From Nonomuraea aridisoli (GTDB taxonomy: Bacteria > Actinomycetota > Actinomycetes > Streptosporangiales > Streptosporangiaceae), in the NCBI RefSeq assembly GCF_003236395.1, contig NZ_POUD01000006.1:1-64000 (forward strand): 64,000 nucleotides of DNA, in the 5' to 3' direction. The notes under the pieces were generated by a model. That model saw only the letters and a program-made list of their open reading frames with translations. It ran no database searches and was not told the origin of the DNA. Shown here piece after piece: positions 16,026 to 24,514 of the stretch (positions are counted from its first letter, which is position 1; each line of letters starts with the position of its first letter). The position numbers and the translations under genes are program-made.

Positions 16026-16958
16026 ATGTCTGTTTTTTCCGATTTTGCTTTTCGTTCCGTGCGCCGAGACGACATCGGTCCGGCGACCGACCTTCTGATG
16101 CTGACGAGCGCCACGGGCGTCCCGCACCACGTGGCCCTGCAGCTGGCCGCCGCCGAGGCCGGCCGGCACGGCCACGCCTTCGTGGCGGAACGGGACGGCG
16201 GGATCGCCGGCGCGGCGCTCCTGTCGAGCGACCCCGTCTTCCCCGGTTTGCTCATCACCCTGGTGGCGGTGGCCGAGCCGTACCGCGGGCGAGGACTGGG
16301 CGGCGCGCTGGCGGACCTGCTGGACGAGCGGCTCGCGCACGAGACGCTCCCGGCGTCCTGTCATCTCCGTGACGACCGGACGGACGGCCGGCGTTTCGCC
16401 GAGCGGCGGGGTTTCGCGGTGAAGGGCGACAATTTGGGATGGAGCTTCGACCTCGTCGCCGAGGGCGCCGCCCTCGAGGCGCAGGCCCGCGAGGCGGCCC
16501 GCTCGGCCGGGGTGAGGATCCGCCGGACCGACATGGCGATGGAGCCGGAGACCGTGCTGGAGTGCGCCCTTCGCTGCATGCCCGGCCTGCCGAGCGACCA
16601 GAGCGCCGACCCCGAGCAGGCGCGCGACTACTTCCCGGCCGACGCCATCCTGCTGCTGGCCGAGTCGGAGGAGCCGGAGGAGGGCGCGCCGCTCGCCATC
16701 GGCGTCACGGTCGTGGCGCCACGGACCGAGGAGGGGGCCTGGTACACGATGTTCACCGGGGTCGACGCCTCGTACCGGCGGCGGGGCGTCGCCCGCGCGC
16801 TGAAGACGGAGTCGTTCCTGCGCGCCCGCCGCGCGGGGGGCCGGTCCGTGGTGACGCACAACCACGAGACGAACGAGGCCGTGCTCGGCCTCAACAGGTC
16901 GTTCGGCATGCGGCCGGCGACGGGCTACTGGGACCTGCGGCGAGCACCGCTGACGTGA
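16026..16958 (+). CDS. Tandem GNAT N-acetyltransferase
   Basis: This is a 310-residue protein with two GNAT folds. Domain 1 (about 1-140) has the acetyl-CoA loop VAEPYRGRGLGGAL. Domain 2 (about 155-310) has VDASYRRRGVARALK followed by THNHETNEAVLGLNRSFGM, a pattern common in mycothiol-synthase-like and antibiotic-acetylating double GNATs. It transfers acetyl from acetyl-CoA to an unknown amine. ATG 16026 (MSVFSDF) is preferred; ATG 16017 is three codons upstream. No clear ribosome site is visible. Confidence 0.85.
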   Translation: MSVFSDFAFRSVRRDDIGPATDLLMLTSATGVPHHVALQLAAAEAGRHGHAFVAERDGGIAGAALLSSDPVFPGLLITLVAVAEPYRGRGLGGALADLLDERLAHETLPASCHLRDDRTDGRRFAERRGFAVKGDNLGWSFDLVAEGAALEAQAREAARSAGVRIRRTDMAMEPETVLECALRCMPGLPSDQSADPEQARDYFPADAILLLAESEEPEEGAPLAIGVTVVAPRTEEGAWYTMFTGVDASYRRRGVARALKTESFLRARRAGGRSVVTHNHETNEAVLGLNRSFGMRPATGYWDLRRAPLT

Positions 16959-16964
16959 CGCCCC

Positions 16965-16993
16965 GGCGGGGGCGCGCCGGGCGCGTCCCCGCC
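16965..16993. terminator. Bidirectional hairpin terminator
   Basis: GGCGGGGGCGCG and CGCGTCCCCGCC pair over 12 bp with one G-U-type mismatch and a 5-nt loop. It fills the gap between the convergent GNAT gene (stop at 16958) and the small membrane protein gene (stop at 16994). Confidence 0.55.
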
Positions 16994-17113
16994 CTACAGC
17001 AGCAGGTTGATGACGACGGTCAGCAGCACGGACAGCAGGATCGACACGGCGATCATCATCAGGCAGCCCATCCAGCCGCCGAGCGGCCGCACGTCCCAGT
17101 TCCCGAACCTCAT
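16994..17113 (-). CDS. Small conserved-type membrane protein (39 aa)
   Basis: This is a 39-residue protein starting MRFGNWDVRPLGGWMGC and continuing as one hydrophobic helix (about residues 16-39) made of Met, Ile, Val and Leu, ending in LLL. The WDVRPLGG segment before the helix looks like a constrained cytoplasmic motif, and similar short Actinobacteria proteins are familiar to me, although I cannot confirm by search. A single helix with a short N-tail suggests a membrane-inserted regulator or subunit. It ends at the terminator described above. Confidence 0.6.
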   Translation of the reverse strand: MRFGNWDVRPLGGWMGCLMMIAVSILLSVLLTVVINLLL

Positions 17114-17161
17114 GACGGACGGCTACCCGGCCGAACGCTCCGTACGCGGCGGGCACATCAT

Positions 17162-17204
17162 CCGGGCCACATCGTCCGGGCCACATCGTCCCGGGCCACA
17201 TCGT
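17162..17204. repeat. 14-bp tandem repeat, three copies
   Basis: CCGGGCCACATCGT occurs at 17162-17175, 17176-17189 and, after one extra C, 17191-17204. A partial copy precedes (GGGCACATCATC from 17151). The array lies in the gap upstream of the choice-of-anchor gene and the divergent small membrane gene. Confidence 0.85.
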
Positions 17205-17274
17205 CACCGGGGGTTCAGGTTCCGGTCATCCGGGAGGCGACGTCCGGTCATGCCATTTCAGGACACTCCGCCCC

Positions 17275-18831
17275 ATGCGTACCACCCTTGCACTCTCCTT
17301 GGCGGCGGCGAGCCTGCTGTCGATGGCGCCGGCCGTCGCCGCTTCCGCCCAGGTCAAGCCCTCCGGCCTGGAGCTGTCCCTGCTCGGCCGGTACTCCGCC
17401 GGCGCCGTCGGGGCCGGCGCCGCGGAGATCACCGCGTACGACGCCAAGACCCGGCGCGTCTTCGTGATCAACGCGGAGCGGGGCACGGTGGACGTGCTCG
17501 ACCTGCGCGACCCGCGCAGCCCCCGCAAGGTCGCCACCCTGGCCACGCCCGGCGCAAACAGCGTCTCGGTGCACGACGGGCTCGTGGCGGTCGCCCAGCA
17601 GGCCGAGAACAAGACGGCCGCGGGCAGCGTCGCCTTCTTCCGGGCGTCCACCGGCGAGAAGCTGCGCCAGGTGACCGTCGGCGCGCTGCCGGACATGCTG
17701 ACCTTCACCGAGGACGGCAGGAAGGTCGTCGTCGCCAACGAGGGCGAGGCCGCCTCGTACTGCGCCGGCGCCGTGGACGACCCCGAGGGCTCGGTCAGCG
17801 TCATCGACGTGCGCACCGGAGCCGTCCGCACCGCCCGTTTCACCGCCTGGAACGGCAAGGAGCGGCAGCTGCGCGCCAAGGGCGTGCGGATCAGCGGCCC
17901 CGGCGTGAGCGTGGCCCAGGACCTGGAGCCGGAGTACATCACCACCGAGAAGGGCACCGCCTGGGTGACCCTCCAGGAGAACAACGCCCTGGCCGTCGTG
18001 GACCTCGACCGGGCCGCCGTGCGCGACATCGTGCCGCTCGGGCTGAAGGACCACGCCAAGCCGGCCAACGCGCTGGACGCCTCCGACAAGGACGACAAGA
18101 TCGACATCCGACCGCATCCGGTCAAGGGCGTGTACATGCCGGACGCCGTCGACCACTTCCGCAGCCGTGGCCGGACGTACCTGGTGACGGCCAACGAGGG
18201 CGACAGCCGGGACTGGGAGTGCCACGCCGACGAGGTGCGGGTCAAGGACGCCGAGCTGTCGCCCACGGCGTTCCCGGACGCGGCGCGGCTCCAGCAGGAC
18301 GCCGAGCTGGGCCGGCTCACGGTGCTGGCCGACTCGCCCAAGGACGCGCAGGGCAGGTACACCGAGCTGCGGGTCTTCGGCGGCCGCTCGATCTCGGTGC
18401 GGGCCGCCGACGGCTCGCTGGTGTGGGACTCCGGCAGCCTGCTGGAGCAGCTGATCGCGCGTGAGCTGCCCGGGCAGTTCAACTTCGACAACGAGGAGAA
18501 CGACTCCTTCGACTCGCGCAGCGACAACAAGGGCCCCGAGCCGGAGGGCGTCACGGTCGGCGCCGTACGCGGCCGGCCGTACGCCTTCGTGGGCCTGGAG
18601 CGGGTCGGCGGCATCGCCGTGTTCGACCTGTCCGACCCGCGCGCCCCCCGCCAGGCCGGGTACGTCAACACGCGCGACTTCACCGGCGACGTCGAGGCCG
18701 GCACCGCCGGTGACGTCGGCCCGGAGGGCGTGCTCTTCGTCGACGCCCACGACAGCCCGACCCGCACCCCGCTCCTGGTCGTCGGCAACGAGATCAGCGG
18801 CACCACCGCCGTCTACGAGATCAAGGCCTGA
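17275..18831 (+). CDS. Secreted choice-of-anchor I beta-propeller protein
   Basis: This is a 518-residue exported protein with a Sec signal peptide (residues 1 to about 25, ending AVAASA). The body is a beta-propeller-like repeat protein of the choice-of-anchor I family: segments such as VFVINAERGTVDVLDL, VVVANEGEA, TYLVTANEGDSRDWE and PEPEGVTVG. The family is often joined to, or located near, extracellular phosphatases and esterases; no such catalytic domain is seen here. No C-terminal anchor is obvious, so it is probably secreted. It overlaps the convergent membrane-anchored gene by 19 nt. Confidence 0.85.
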   Translation: MRTTLALSLAAASLLSMAPAVAASAQVKPSGLELSLLGRYSAGAVGAGAAEITAYDAKTRRVFVINAERGTVDVLDLRDPRSPRKVATLATPGANSVSVHDGLVAVAQQAENKTAAGSVAFFRASTGEKLRQVTVGALPDMLTFTEDGRKVVVANEGEAASYCAGAVDDPEGSVSVIDVRTGAVRTARFTAWNGKERQLRAKGVRISGPGVSVAQDLEPEYITTEKGTAWVTLQENNALAVVDLDRAAVRDIVPLGLKDHAKPANALDASDKDDKIDIRPHPVKGVYMPDAVDHFRSRGRTYLVTANEGDSRDWECHADEVRVKDAELSPTAFPDAARLQQDAELGRLTVLADSPKDAQGRYTELRVFGGRSISVRAADGSLVWDSGSLLEQLIARELPGQFNFDNEENDSFDSRSDNKGPEPEGVTVGAVRGRPYAFVGLERVGGIAVFDLSDPRAPRQAGYVNTRDFTGDVEAGTAGDVGPEGVLFVDAHDSPTRTPLLVVGNEISGTTAVYEIKA

Positions 18832-19412
18832 CGCCTGCGCTTCCACGTGACGCCCATCAGCGCGGCCGCCCCCGCCACCACGACGATCGCCATCAGGCCG
18901 GTCCGGTTCGTGGTGGACGGGGGCGCGGGCTTCACCCTGGTCGGCGTTCCCAGTGCGTTGATCAGCTCAGGGGTGAGGGGCTCCATGCCCTGAGCCTTGC
19001 CGGAGGGTCGCAACGGCTGGTCACCGGCGGCGAGACGCAGGTTGCCCGAGCACAACGTGGTGACCAGCCGGGAGTCTCGAGCACCGGCGAACACCAGGTA
19101 GCGAGCGCCCTTCACGAACTCGTATCCGCAGGCCGCCCCCTGCGCAGCGGTGACCACCTCGAACTCGGCGTTGCGCGCGCCCTTGTAGACGTGGTCGGCG
19201 CGGAGCTCTGCGGTGACGCTGCCGCCGTCGAGCATCGGTTCGTCGACGCGAACGTCCGTGACCGTGGCGGAGAAAACGGCCGCCGCCTCGCCGACGTACT
19301 GCTGCGGTGCGCGCGTCGCGCACGAGCAGCCGGCGCGGGCCTGCGCCGTCCCCGCGAAGACCATCGACAGGGACGCCGCCAGGGAGAACACCGCGAGTAT
19401 GCGCATCATCAT
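18813..19412 (-). CDS. Exported TIMP/netrin-like protein with C-terminal membrane anchor
   Basis: This is a 199-residue protein with a signal peptide (cleavage near AQARAG), a Cys-containing extracellular domain beginning CSC and containing VFSATVTDVRVDE and GAACGYEFVKGARYLVFAG, which resembles the NTR/TIMP-like domain, and a C-terminal helix followed by WKRRRQ, which anchors it in the membrane. Probable disulfides join the N-terminal Cys pair to later cysteines. Function unknown. Three consecutive ATGs mark the start; the outermost (19412) is listed. Confidence 0.75.
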   Translation of the reverse strand: MMMRILAVFSLAASLSMVFAGTAQARAGCSCATRAPQQYVGEAAAVFSATVTDVRVDEPMLDGGSVTAELRADHVYKGARNAEFEVVTAAQGAACGYEFVKGARYLVFAGARDSRLVTTLCSGNLRLAAGDQPLRPSGKAQGMEPLTPELINALGTPTRVKPAPPSTTNRTGLMAIVVVAGAAALMGVTWKRRRQALIS

Positions 19413-19473
19413 GTCCAGCGGAACGCACCGCGGACGTGATCGGTTCATCGGGCCGAAGCGCGGAGGCGGGCGG

Positions 19474-20169
19474 TCACCTCCTGCGGCGGAGGGCGACGGT
19501 CAGGACCGTGGTGGCCACCGCGGCGACCAGCACCACGGAGAAGAACGGCGCGTACAGCGGCATGACGTCGAGGAGGAGCGCGCCGGCGGCGGCCCCGCAC
19601 AGGAGCGCCGTCAGCCGGGCGAGGCCGCCCGCCACGCCTCCCCGCGACGCGGTGCCGGTGAACGCGCCCACGACCCCCGTCAGGGTGCCCGTGAGGTACG
19701 TGGTCGACGCCGCCGGCACCCCCGCCCCCAGAGACAGCGCGCTCTGCACCCCCATCGCCAGCGAGGCGAGCACGAGCAGCGCCACCATCACGCCCTCACC
19801 CGGCCGGCCGCCGGTGACGACCCACGTCACCGCCACTGCGGCCAGCAGGACGCACTCCCCCGCCGCGACGGCCGCGGCCCGCAGGCTCCATCCGCTGTCG
19901 CGCCGCGGGCTTCCACAGCGCAGCCCGAGGTTGCCCGCCGCGACACCCGCGGCGTAACCCACCACGGCGATGACGGCCGCCAGCACGAGCTCGCCGTCGC
20001 GCAGCGCCACGGCCCGGCCGACGTGCACCAGGTTGCCGGTGATGACGCCCGCGAACACGCCGCCCAGTCTCATCAGGCACAACACGTCCACGGCGCCGGC
20101 CGCGGCGGCGAGCAGCAGGAGCAGCCGCGAGACCAGCCGGTCGGGCACCAGGCCACGCCCCTGATCCAC
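19474..20169 (-). CDS. YoaK/DUF1275 family membrane protein
   Basis: This is a 231-residue protein with about six membrane helices. Family features seen: AAGAVDVLCLMRLGGVFAGVITGN near the N-terminus (quoted in part), ASLAMGVQSA and TTYLTGTLTGV. Members are uncharacterised membrane proteins, possibly transporters. The gene is followed by the anchored protein gene on the same strand 61 nt downstream. Confidence 0.85.
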   Translation of the reverse strand: MDQGRGLVPDRLVSRLLLLLAAAAGAVDVLCLMRLGGVFAGVITGNLVHVGRAVALRDGELVLAAVIAVVGYAAGVAAGNLGLRCGSPRRDSGWSLRAAAVAAGECVLLAAVAVTWVVTGGRPGEGVMVALLVLASLAMGVQSALSLGAGVPAASTTYLTGTLTGVVGAFTGTASRGGVAGGLARLTALLCGAAAGALLLDVMPLYAPFFSVVLVAAVATTVLTVALRRRR

Positions 20170-20277
20170 GGGTTCACCCGGTGTCGGCGAGGCGGCGGTC
20201 GTACCACGACGGGGCTTCGGCGATCTGTCGCATGCACCAGGTGTGCCCCGCCACGCCCGTCAAGGCACCCCTTGTAA

Positions 20278-20337
20278 CGTTCGGCGGCGTCACGTTCGGC
20301 GGCGTCACGTTCGGCGGCGTCACGTTCGGCGGCGGGC
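20278..20337. repeat. 15-bp tandem repeat, about 3.8 copies
   Basis: CGTTCGGCGGCGTCA is repeated at 20278-20292, 20293-20307 and 20308-20322, with a partial fourth copy to 20337. On the minus strand each unit starts with TGA in the frame of the CGNR gene, whose stop codon (20320-20322) is in the third unit; change in copy number downstream would not alter that protein. Confidence 0.9.
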
Positions 20338-20922
20338 GCGGTAGGCGGTGGCCTTCGCCCGGTTCTGGCAGGACAGCCCGCAGAACCGGCGGGAGGCGTT
20401 CCGTGTGACGTCGAAGAAGACCAGGTCGCACCCCTCCGCCTCGCATGAGCGCAACCGCCGTCCCTGTCCCACCCCGATCACCATGGCGAGGGCCGTGCAC
20501 GCGTCGGCCGCCCAGGCGTCCACCCGATCGGCCCCCGGCCGGTGGAAGGCCAGCACCGGCGGGTCGCCGTGCAGGCTCGGCACCGCACCGTGGCGGACCA
20601 GCGCCCGGTTGAGCGCCGCCACGTCACCGCCGAAGACCGCATGGAGCTCCGCGGCCACACCGGCCAGCCGATCGGCGTCCTCCACCGTCAGCCTTACGGG
20701 CGACTCATCCGACTCGTCCCGCGGCACGGGGGTCCAGTCGTGGTGGGCGAAGGCGGCCTCCAGGGCGGCGCGGCGGTCGGCGGGGGGCTCGAGGGAACGG
20801 CCGCGCGCCTGCGTGACGTGCAGCTCGTTCACGAGGAGCACGGCGAGCCCCGCCCACCTCCCGACATAACTGTCTATTTGGGATTGACCAGTGATGCGCC
20901 ATGCCTCTATCGTCACTGGCAT
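20320..20922 (-). CDS. CGNR zinc-finger / ABATE-domain protein
   Basis: This is a 200-residue protein with an N-terminal ABATE-like region and a C-terminal CGNR zinc finger: CEAEGCDLVFFDVTRN then RRFCGLSCQNRAKATAYR, giving four Cys ligands. It is a presumed transcription regulator of an uncharacterised family. The usual CGNR reads as CQNR here. Its stop lies in a tandem repeat. It is divergent from the SCO6745-family gene with 27 nt between start codons, so the promoters must overlap. Confidence 0.85.
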   Translation of the reverse strand: MPVTIEAWRITGQSQIDSYVGRWAGLAVLLVNELHVTQARGRSLEPPADRRAALEAAFAHHDWTPVPRDESDESPVRLTVEDADRLAGVAAELHAVFGGDVAALNRALVRHGAVPSLHGDPPVLAFHRPGADRVDAWAADACTALAMVIGVGQGRRLRSCEAEGCDLVFFDVTRNASRRFCGLSCQNRAKATAYRARRRT

Positions 20923-20949
20923 ATCTTACCTAGACAGTGAGGAACCGTC

Positions 20950-21858
20950 GTGAGCGCATCGCAAGCCCTGGCCCGCCGCATGTGGCACCAGCTCGAGCCC
21001 CTCCACGCCGTGCTCTACTTCTCCCCGCAGGCGTTCGAGGAGGCGGCGGCGCTGGGCTACGACGTGGAATCACGCTGGCCCAGCTATTTCGCCTACCGCA
21101 CCGCGCCTCTCGGCAGGACGGGCGCCCACCTGGCCACGGCGGCGTACTACAGCTTCAGCCCCCGCACGGTGGCCGAGCACGTGCCCGCCGTCTGGGACGT
21201 CGCCGCCCCCGAGAAGGTGCTCAAGGCCCGCGCCGAGGCGGTCGACCGCACCTATCGCGCGTCGCTCGGCGACGCGGTCTCCGGTGACGCGGTCTCCAGT
21301 GACGCGGTCTCCAGTGACGATGTGGCCGAGGCCGCCGAGCTCGCCAGGCGGGCGGCGGAGAGCGTCCAGGTGGCGGGGCGCCCGCTGACGGCGGCCAACC
21401 TCGACCTGCCCTGGCCCGACGAGCCCCACCTGGCGCTCTGGCACGCCGCCACCGTGCTGCGCGAGCACCGCGGCGACGGCCACCTGGCGGCGCTGGCCGC
21501 GGCCGAGCTGGACGGATGCGAGGCCCTGGTGTCGTTCGCCGCGATCGGCGCCGCGCCGGTGGCCGGCTTCGCCGGGCGCGGCTGGAGCGAGCAGGAGTGG
21601 AACGAGGCCACGGAACGCCTGACCGCCCGCGGGCTGGTCCACCCCGACGGCACGGCCACCGACGAGGGCCGGGCGCTGCGCGACCAGGTGGAGCGGATGA
21701 CCGACCAGCTGGCCGCGGCCCCCTGGCGGCACCTCGGCGAGGAACGGGCCGCCCGCCTGGCGCAACTGATCGCGCCGTTCCTGGGCGCGGTCTTCGCGGC
21801 CGGCTTGCTGCCGATGACCAGCACCCTCGGCATCGCCACCGTCCAGGTCCCGTACTGA
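20950..21858 (+). CDS. SCO6745 family protein
   Basis: This is a 302-residue protein of a conserved actinobacterial family (SCO6745-like), recognisable by RRMWHQLEPLHAVLYFSP, FAYRTAPLG and YYSFSPRTVAEHVPAVWD. The C-terminal part looks like a winged helix (GWSEQEWNEATERLTARGL, then DEGRALRDQVE). Function unknown. A 15-bp internal tandem repeat encodes DAVS units at about residues 108-122. GTG 20950 follows GAGGAACC. Confidence 0.8.
   Translation: MSASQALARRMWHQLEPLHAVLYFSPQAFEEAAALGYDVESRWPSYFAYRTAPLGRTGAHLATAAYYSFSPRTVAEHVPAVWDVAAPEKVLKARAEAVDRTYRASLGDAVSGDAVSSDAVSSDDVAEAAELARRAAESVQVAGRPLTAANLDLPWPDEPHLALWHAATVLREHRGDGHLAALAAAELDGCEALVSFAAIGAAPVAGFAGRGWSEQEWNEATERLTARGLVHPDGTATDEGRALRDQVERMTDQLAAAPWRHLGEERAARLAQLIAPFLGAVFAAGLLPMTSTLGIATVQVPY
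21271..21315. repeat. In-frame 15-bp tandem repeat inside the SCO6745-family gene
   Basis: Three copies of GACGCGGTCTCC(G/A)GT at 21271-21285, 21286-21300 and 21301-21315 encode DAVSG, DAVSS and DAVSS, followed by a degenerate DDVAE. The insert lengthens a loop between two predicted helices without breaking the frame. Confidence 0.9.
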
Positions 21859-21907
21859 GGGCTGATCAGGCGCGGGCCTCTGGACGCCGGTCAGCGCCGG
21901 CCGAGCG

Positions 21908-22120
21908 CTACTGGCGGCCGTACTTCTTGTGCACGGCCTGCTTGCTCACGCCGATCGCGTCGGCGATCTGCGACCAGGCCAGCCCCGCCACCCGCGCGCG
22001 CCGCACCTGCACCGCCTCCAGGCGCTCGATCTCGCGGCGCAGCGCGGTCGTGGCGTGCAGGGCGCGCAGCGGATCGTCGTCCTGCGCCTGCTTCATGAGG
22101 GCCGCCAGGTCGTTCGTCAT
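21908..22120 (-). CDS. Small HTH protein
   Basis: This is a 70-residue protein. Its C-terminus is a helix-turn-helix (LAWSQIADAIGVSKQAVHKKY) after a helical N-terminal half (DPLRALHATTALRREIERLE). Similar small proteins appear widely in actinobacteria and are thought to bind DNA. It starts 3 nt after the hydrolase stop and is the last gene of the LysE-hydrolase-HTH run. Confidence 0.8.
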   Translation of the reverse strand: MTNDLAALMKQAQDDDPLRALHATTALRREIERLEAVQVRRARVAGLAWSQIADAIGVSKQAVHKKYGRQ

Positions 22121-22123
22121 GCA

Positions 22124-22858
22124 CTAAAGGTAATCCAGCAGCAGCGCGCTGATCTCCTCGGGACGTTCGAGCGCGGGCAGGTGCCCGGCCCACTCCAGCT
22201 CCAGCAGCCGCGCCCGGGGCAGCTCACCGGCCACGTGCCGGGCGCTCTCCCGGAAGTACGGCAGGTCGTGGCCGCCCGCCACCACCAGCGCGGGCACGTC
22301 GATGCCGGGCAGGGACAGCTCGCCCTCGGTCTGCTCGGGCTCGGGATCGGCGGCGAGCTGCACCTCGAACGCGTGGCGCTGCATCGCCACCAGCCGCGTC
22401 CGCGCGTCCTCGCTCGCCTCGGGGCCGAGCAGGGTGCGGGCGTTCAGCTCCGCGGCCCCCTGGACGTCGCCCTGCTCCAGCAGCCGCCGCTCCTCCGCCC
22501 AGTACGCCCGCAGGTCCGGCGTGGGCTCCAGGTCGGCGACGGGGTTGAGCAGCACCAGCCGCCCGGCCAGCCCGGCCGAGGCGAGCTCCAGCGCCACCCG
22601 GCCGCCGCCGGACGCGCCGACAAGGGCCGCCCGCGTGATCTCCAGCGCGGCCAGCACCTTGGCCACGTCGGCGGCGTCGCCGTACGGCCCGTCCGCGCGG
22701 TAGGGCGTGCGCCCGTACCCGCGGAAGTCCACGGTGATCACCCGGAACCGCTCGGACAGCGCCTCCACCTGCGCCTGCCACATGCCGGAGTCGGCGGCCG
22801 TCGAGTGCAGCAGCACCACCGGCTCGCCTGCGCCCTTCTCGGCGTGCCAGATCGTCAT
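22124..22858 (-). CDS. Alpha/beta hydrolase
   Basis: This is a 244-residue alpha/beta hydrolase. It shows the oxyanion start VVLLHSTAADSGMWQ, VDFRGYGRTPY, nucleophile in GASGGG, Asp region VVAGGHDLPYF and His in WAGHLPALERPEE. It is probably an esterase or lactonase. It overlaps the LysE gene by 4 nt, implying coupled expression; the substrate is unknown. Confidence 0.87.
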   Translation of the reverse strand: MTIWHAEKGAGEPVVLLHSTAADSGMWQAQVEALSERFRVITVDFRGYGRTPYRADGPYGDAADVAKVLAALEITRAALVGASGGGRVALELASAGLAGRLVLLNPVADLEPTPDLRAYWAEERRLLEQGDVQGAAELNARTLLGPEASEDARTRLVAMQRHAFEVQLAADPEPEQTEGELSLPGIDVPALVVAGGHDLPYFRESARHVAGELPRARLLELEWAGHLPALERPEEISALLLDYL

Positions 22859-23469
22859 CGCGACTCCACCGCCATCCGCACGCCGAGGCCGATCAGCAGC
22901 ACGCCGGACAACTGCTCCAGCCGCCGCCGGACCACGGGCCGTCCGAGCAGGTCACGCGCCTTGGCCACGGCCCAGATGAGCGCGCCGTACCAGAGCAGGT
23001 CGACCGCCACCCAGACGACGGCGAGCGTCACGAGCGTCATCGGCACGTTCTGCCCGGCGGGGACGAACTGCGGCAGGAACGACATCGCGAACACCGCCGC
23101 CTTCGGGTTGGCCAGGCACGTCCCGAGACCGGCCAGGTACGGGCCGCGCCACCCGGGCACCGCCTCCCCCTCGGGCGCGGCCGGCGCCCCCTTGCGGGCC
23201 TGCCACAACGCCTGCGCCCCCATGACGACCAGGACGACGGCACCGGTCACGCGCATGACGTCGTAGGCCACCTGGGAGGCCACGAGCAGGGCGGACAGGC
23301 CGAACGCGGCGGCCAGGCCCCACAGCAGGATGCCGGTCTCGTTGCCCAGGGTGGCCGCCAGGCCGGAGCCGCGGCCGGCGCGCAGCGTCTGGCGCAGGAT
23401 GATGGCCGTGCTGACCCCGGGCACCATGGCCACCAGGACGCACGCGCCCGCGAACGCGAGAAGATGCAT
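22855..23469 (-). CDS. LysE family amino-acid exporter
   Basis: This is a 204-residue LysE/RhtB-type exporter with five to six helices. Seen: the N-terminal MVPGVSTAIILRQTLRAGRGSGL (quoted in part: the PG and R-x-x-L-x-x-G pattern), then GLAAAFGLSALL and the C-terminal GVLLIGLGVRMA. It exports an amino acid or small metabolite by proton exchange. It lies 44 nt downstream of the WYL regulator and overlaps the hydrolase gene. Confidence 0.87.
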   Translation of the reverse strand: MHLLAFAGACVLVAMVPGVSTAIILRQTLRAGRGSGLAATLGNETGILLWGLAAAFGLSALLVASQVAYDVMRVTGAVVLVVMGAQALWQARKGAPAAPEGEAVPGWRGPYLAGLGTCLANPKAAVFAMSFLPQFVPAGQNVPMTLVTLAVVWVAVDLLWYGALIWAVAKARDLLGRPVVRRRLEQLSGVLLIGLGVRMAVESR

Positions 23470-23513
23470 GCCGCAATGCTGACAGAACGCACCGACAGAT
23501 CGCGCCTGGATAT

Positions 23514-24485
23514 TCAGCCGTACAGCTTGGCCAGCTCCTCCACCGCCTCACGCATGAGCGCGCGCAGCTCCGGCGGCTCCAGCACCTCGACGCCGGCGCC
23601 CATGCGCAGCAGCAGCCAGCGCGCGTGGGTGATCGACTCGACGGGCACGGTGAGCGTGGTCCAGCCCTCGGGGTCGGGCTCGCCGGCCGCGGCCAGCGCA
23701 GCGCCGACGACGTCCTGCCCCATGGTGTACGCCAGCAGGTCGCCCATGCCGGGGGCGAGCTTGATGACGGCCTCGGCGGTGTACATCCGCTCGCGGAACT
23801 CCTCGGCGTACGCCCGCCAGAACGTGCCCAGGTCGAACCCCTCGGGCCGGGCGAACCGCCCGGGCAGCGTCTCCACGGTGAGGATCCGCGCGACCCGGTA
23901 CGTGCGCGGGGAGCCGCCGGGCGGCGCGGCCACCATGTACCAGGACCCGCCCTTGAGCACCAGCCCGTACGGGTGGACCACCCGCTCGACGACCTGGCTC
24001 CCCCAGCGCCGGTACGTCATGCGCAGCGGCCGCTGGTCCCAGACCGCCTCGGACGCCTCGCCGAGGTGGGGCACGTCGTCGGCCGAGCGGTACCAGCCGG
24101 GCACGTCGAGCAGGAACCGCTCGCGCATCCGCGAGGCGTGGGAGCGCGGCTCGGGCGGCAGCGCGGCCAGCAGCTTCAGCTCGGCGTTGGCCGCGACCTC
24201 GGCCAGCCCCAGCTCGGCGGCGGGGCCGGGCAGCCCGGCCAGGAACAACGAGGAGGCCTCTTCGGCGGTGAGCCCGTTGAGGCGGGTGCGGTAGCCGTCG
24301 AGCAGCCGGTAGCCGCCCGCCGGGCCCCTGTCGGCGTAGACGGGGACGCCGGCCGCCGACAGCGCCTCGACGTCGCGGTAGACCGTGCGGACCGAGACCT
24401 CCAGCTCCCGCGCGATCTCGGGCGCGGTCATGCGGCCGCGTGTCTGCAGGAGCAGCAGCAGCGAGAGCAGACGGCTGGCACGCAT
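23514..24485 (-). CDS. WYL-domain transcriptional regulator (YafY type)
   Basis: This is a 323-residue regulator with an N-terminal DeoR-like HTH (MTAPEIARELEVSVRTVYRD) and a WYL domain (about 135-215, with YGLVLKGGSWYMVA), followed by a WCX extension ending in EELAKLYG. WYL proteins bind nucleotide or nucleic-acid ligands. It lies between the TSUP gene (29 nt upstream) and LysE (44 nt downstream), all on the same strand. Confidence 0.88.
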   Translation of the reverse strand: MRASRLLSLLLLLQTRGRMTAPEIARELEVSVRTVYRDVEALSAAGVPVYADRGPAGGYRLLDGYRTRLNGLTAEEASSLFLAGLPGPAAELGLAEVAANAELKLLAALPPEPRSHASRMRERFLLDVPGWYRSADDVPHLGEASEAVWDQRPLRMTYRRWGSQVVERVVHPYGLVLKGGSWYMVAAPPGGSPRTYRVARILTVETLPGRFARPEGFDLGTFWRAYAEEFRERMYTAEAVIKLAPGMGDLLAYTMGQDVVGAALAAAGEPDPEGWTTLTVPVESITHARWLLLRMGAGVEVLEPPELRALMREAVEELAKLYG

Positions 24486-24514
24486 CTGTCCATTATCGCC
24501 CCGCGGGCGGCCGC

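Noticed and set aside
20913..20940. TCACTG...CAGTGA inverted repeat between the CGNR and SCO6745 genes
   Set aside because: Arms are only 6 bp with a 16-nt spacer and part lies inside the coding start; too weak to call an operator.
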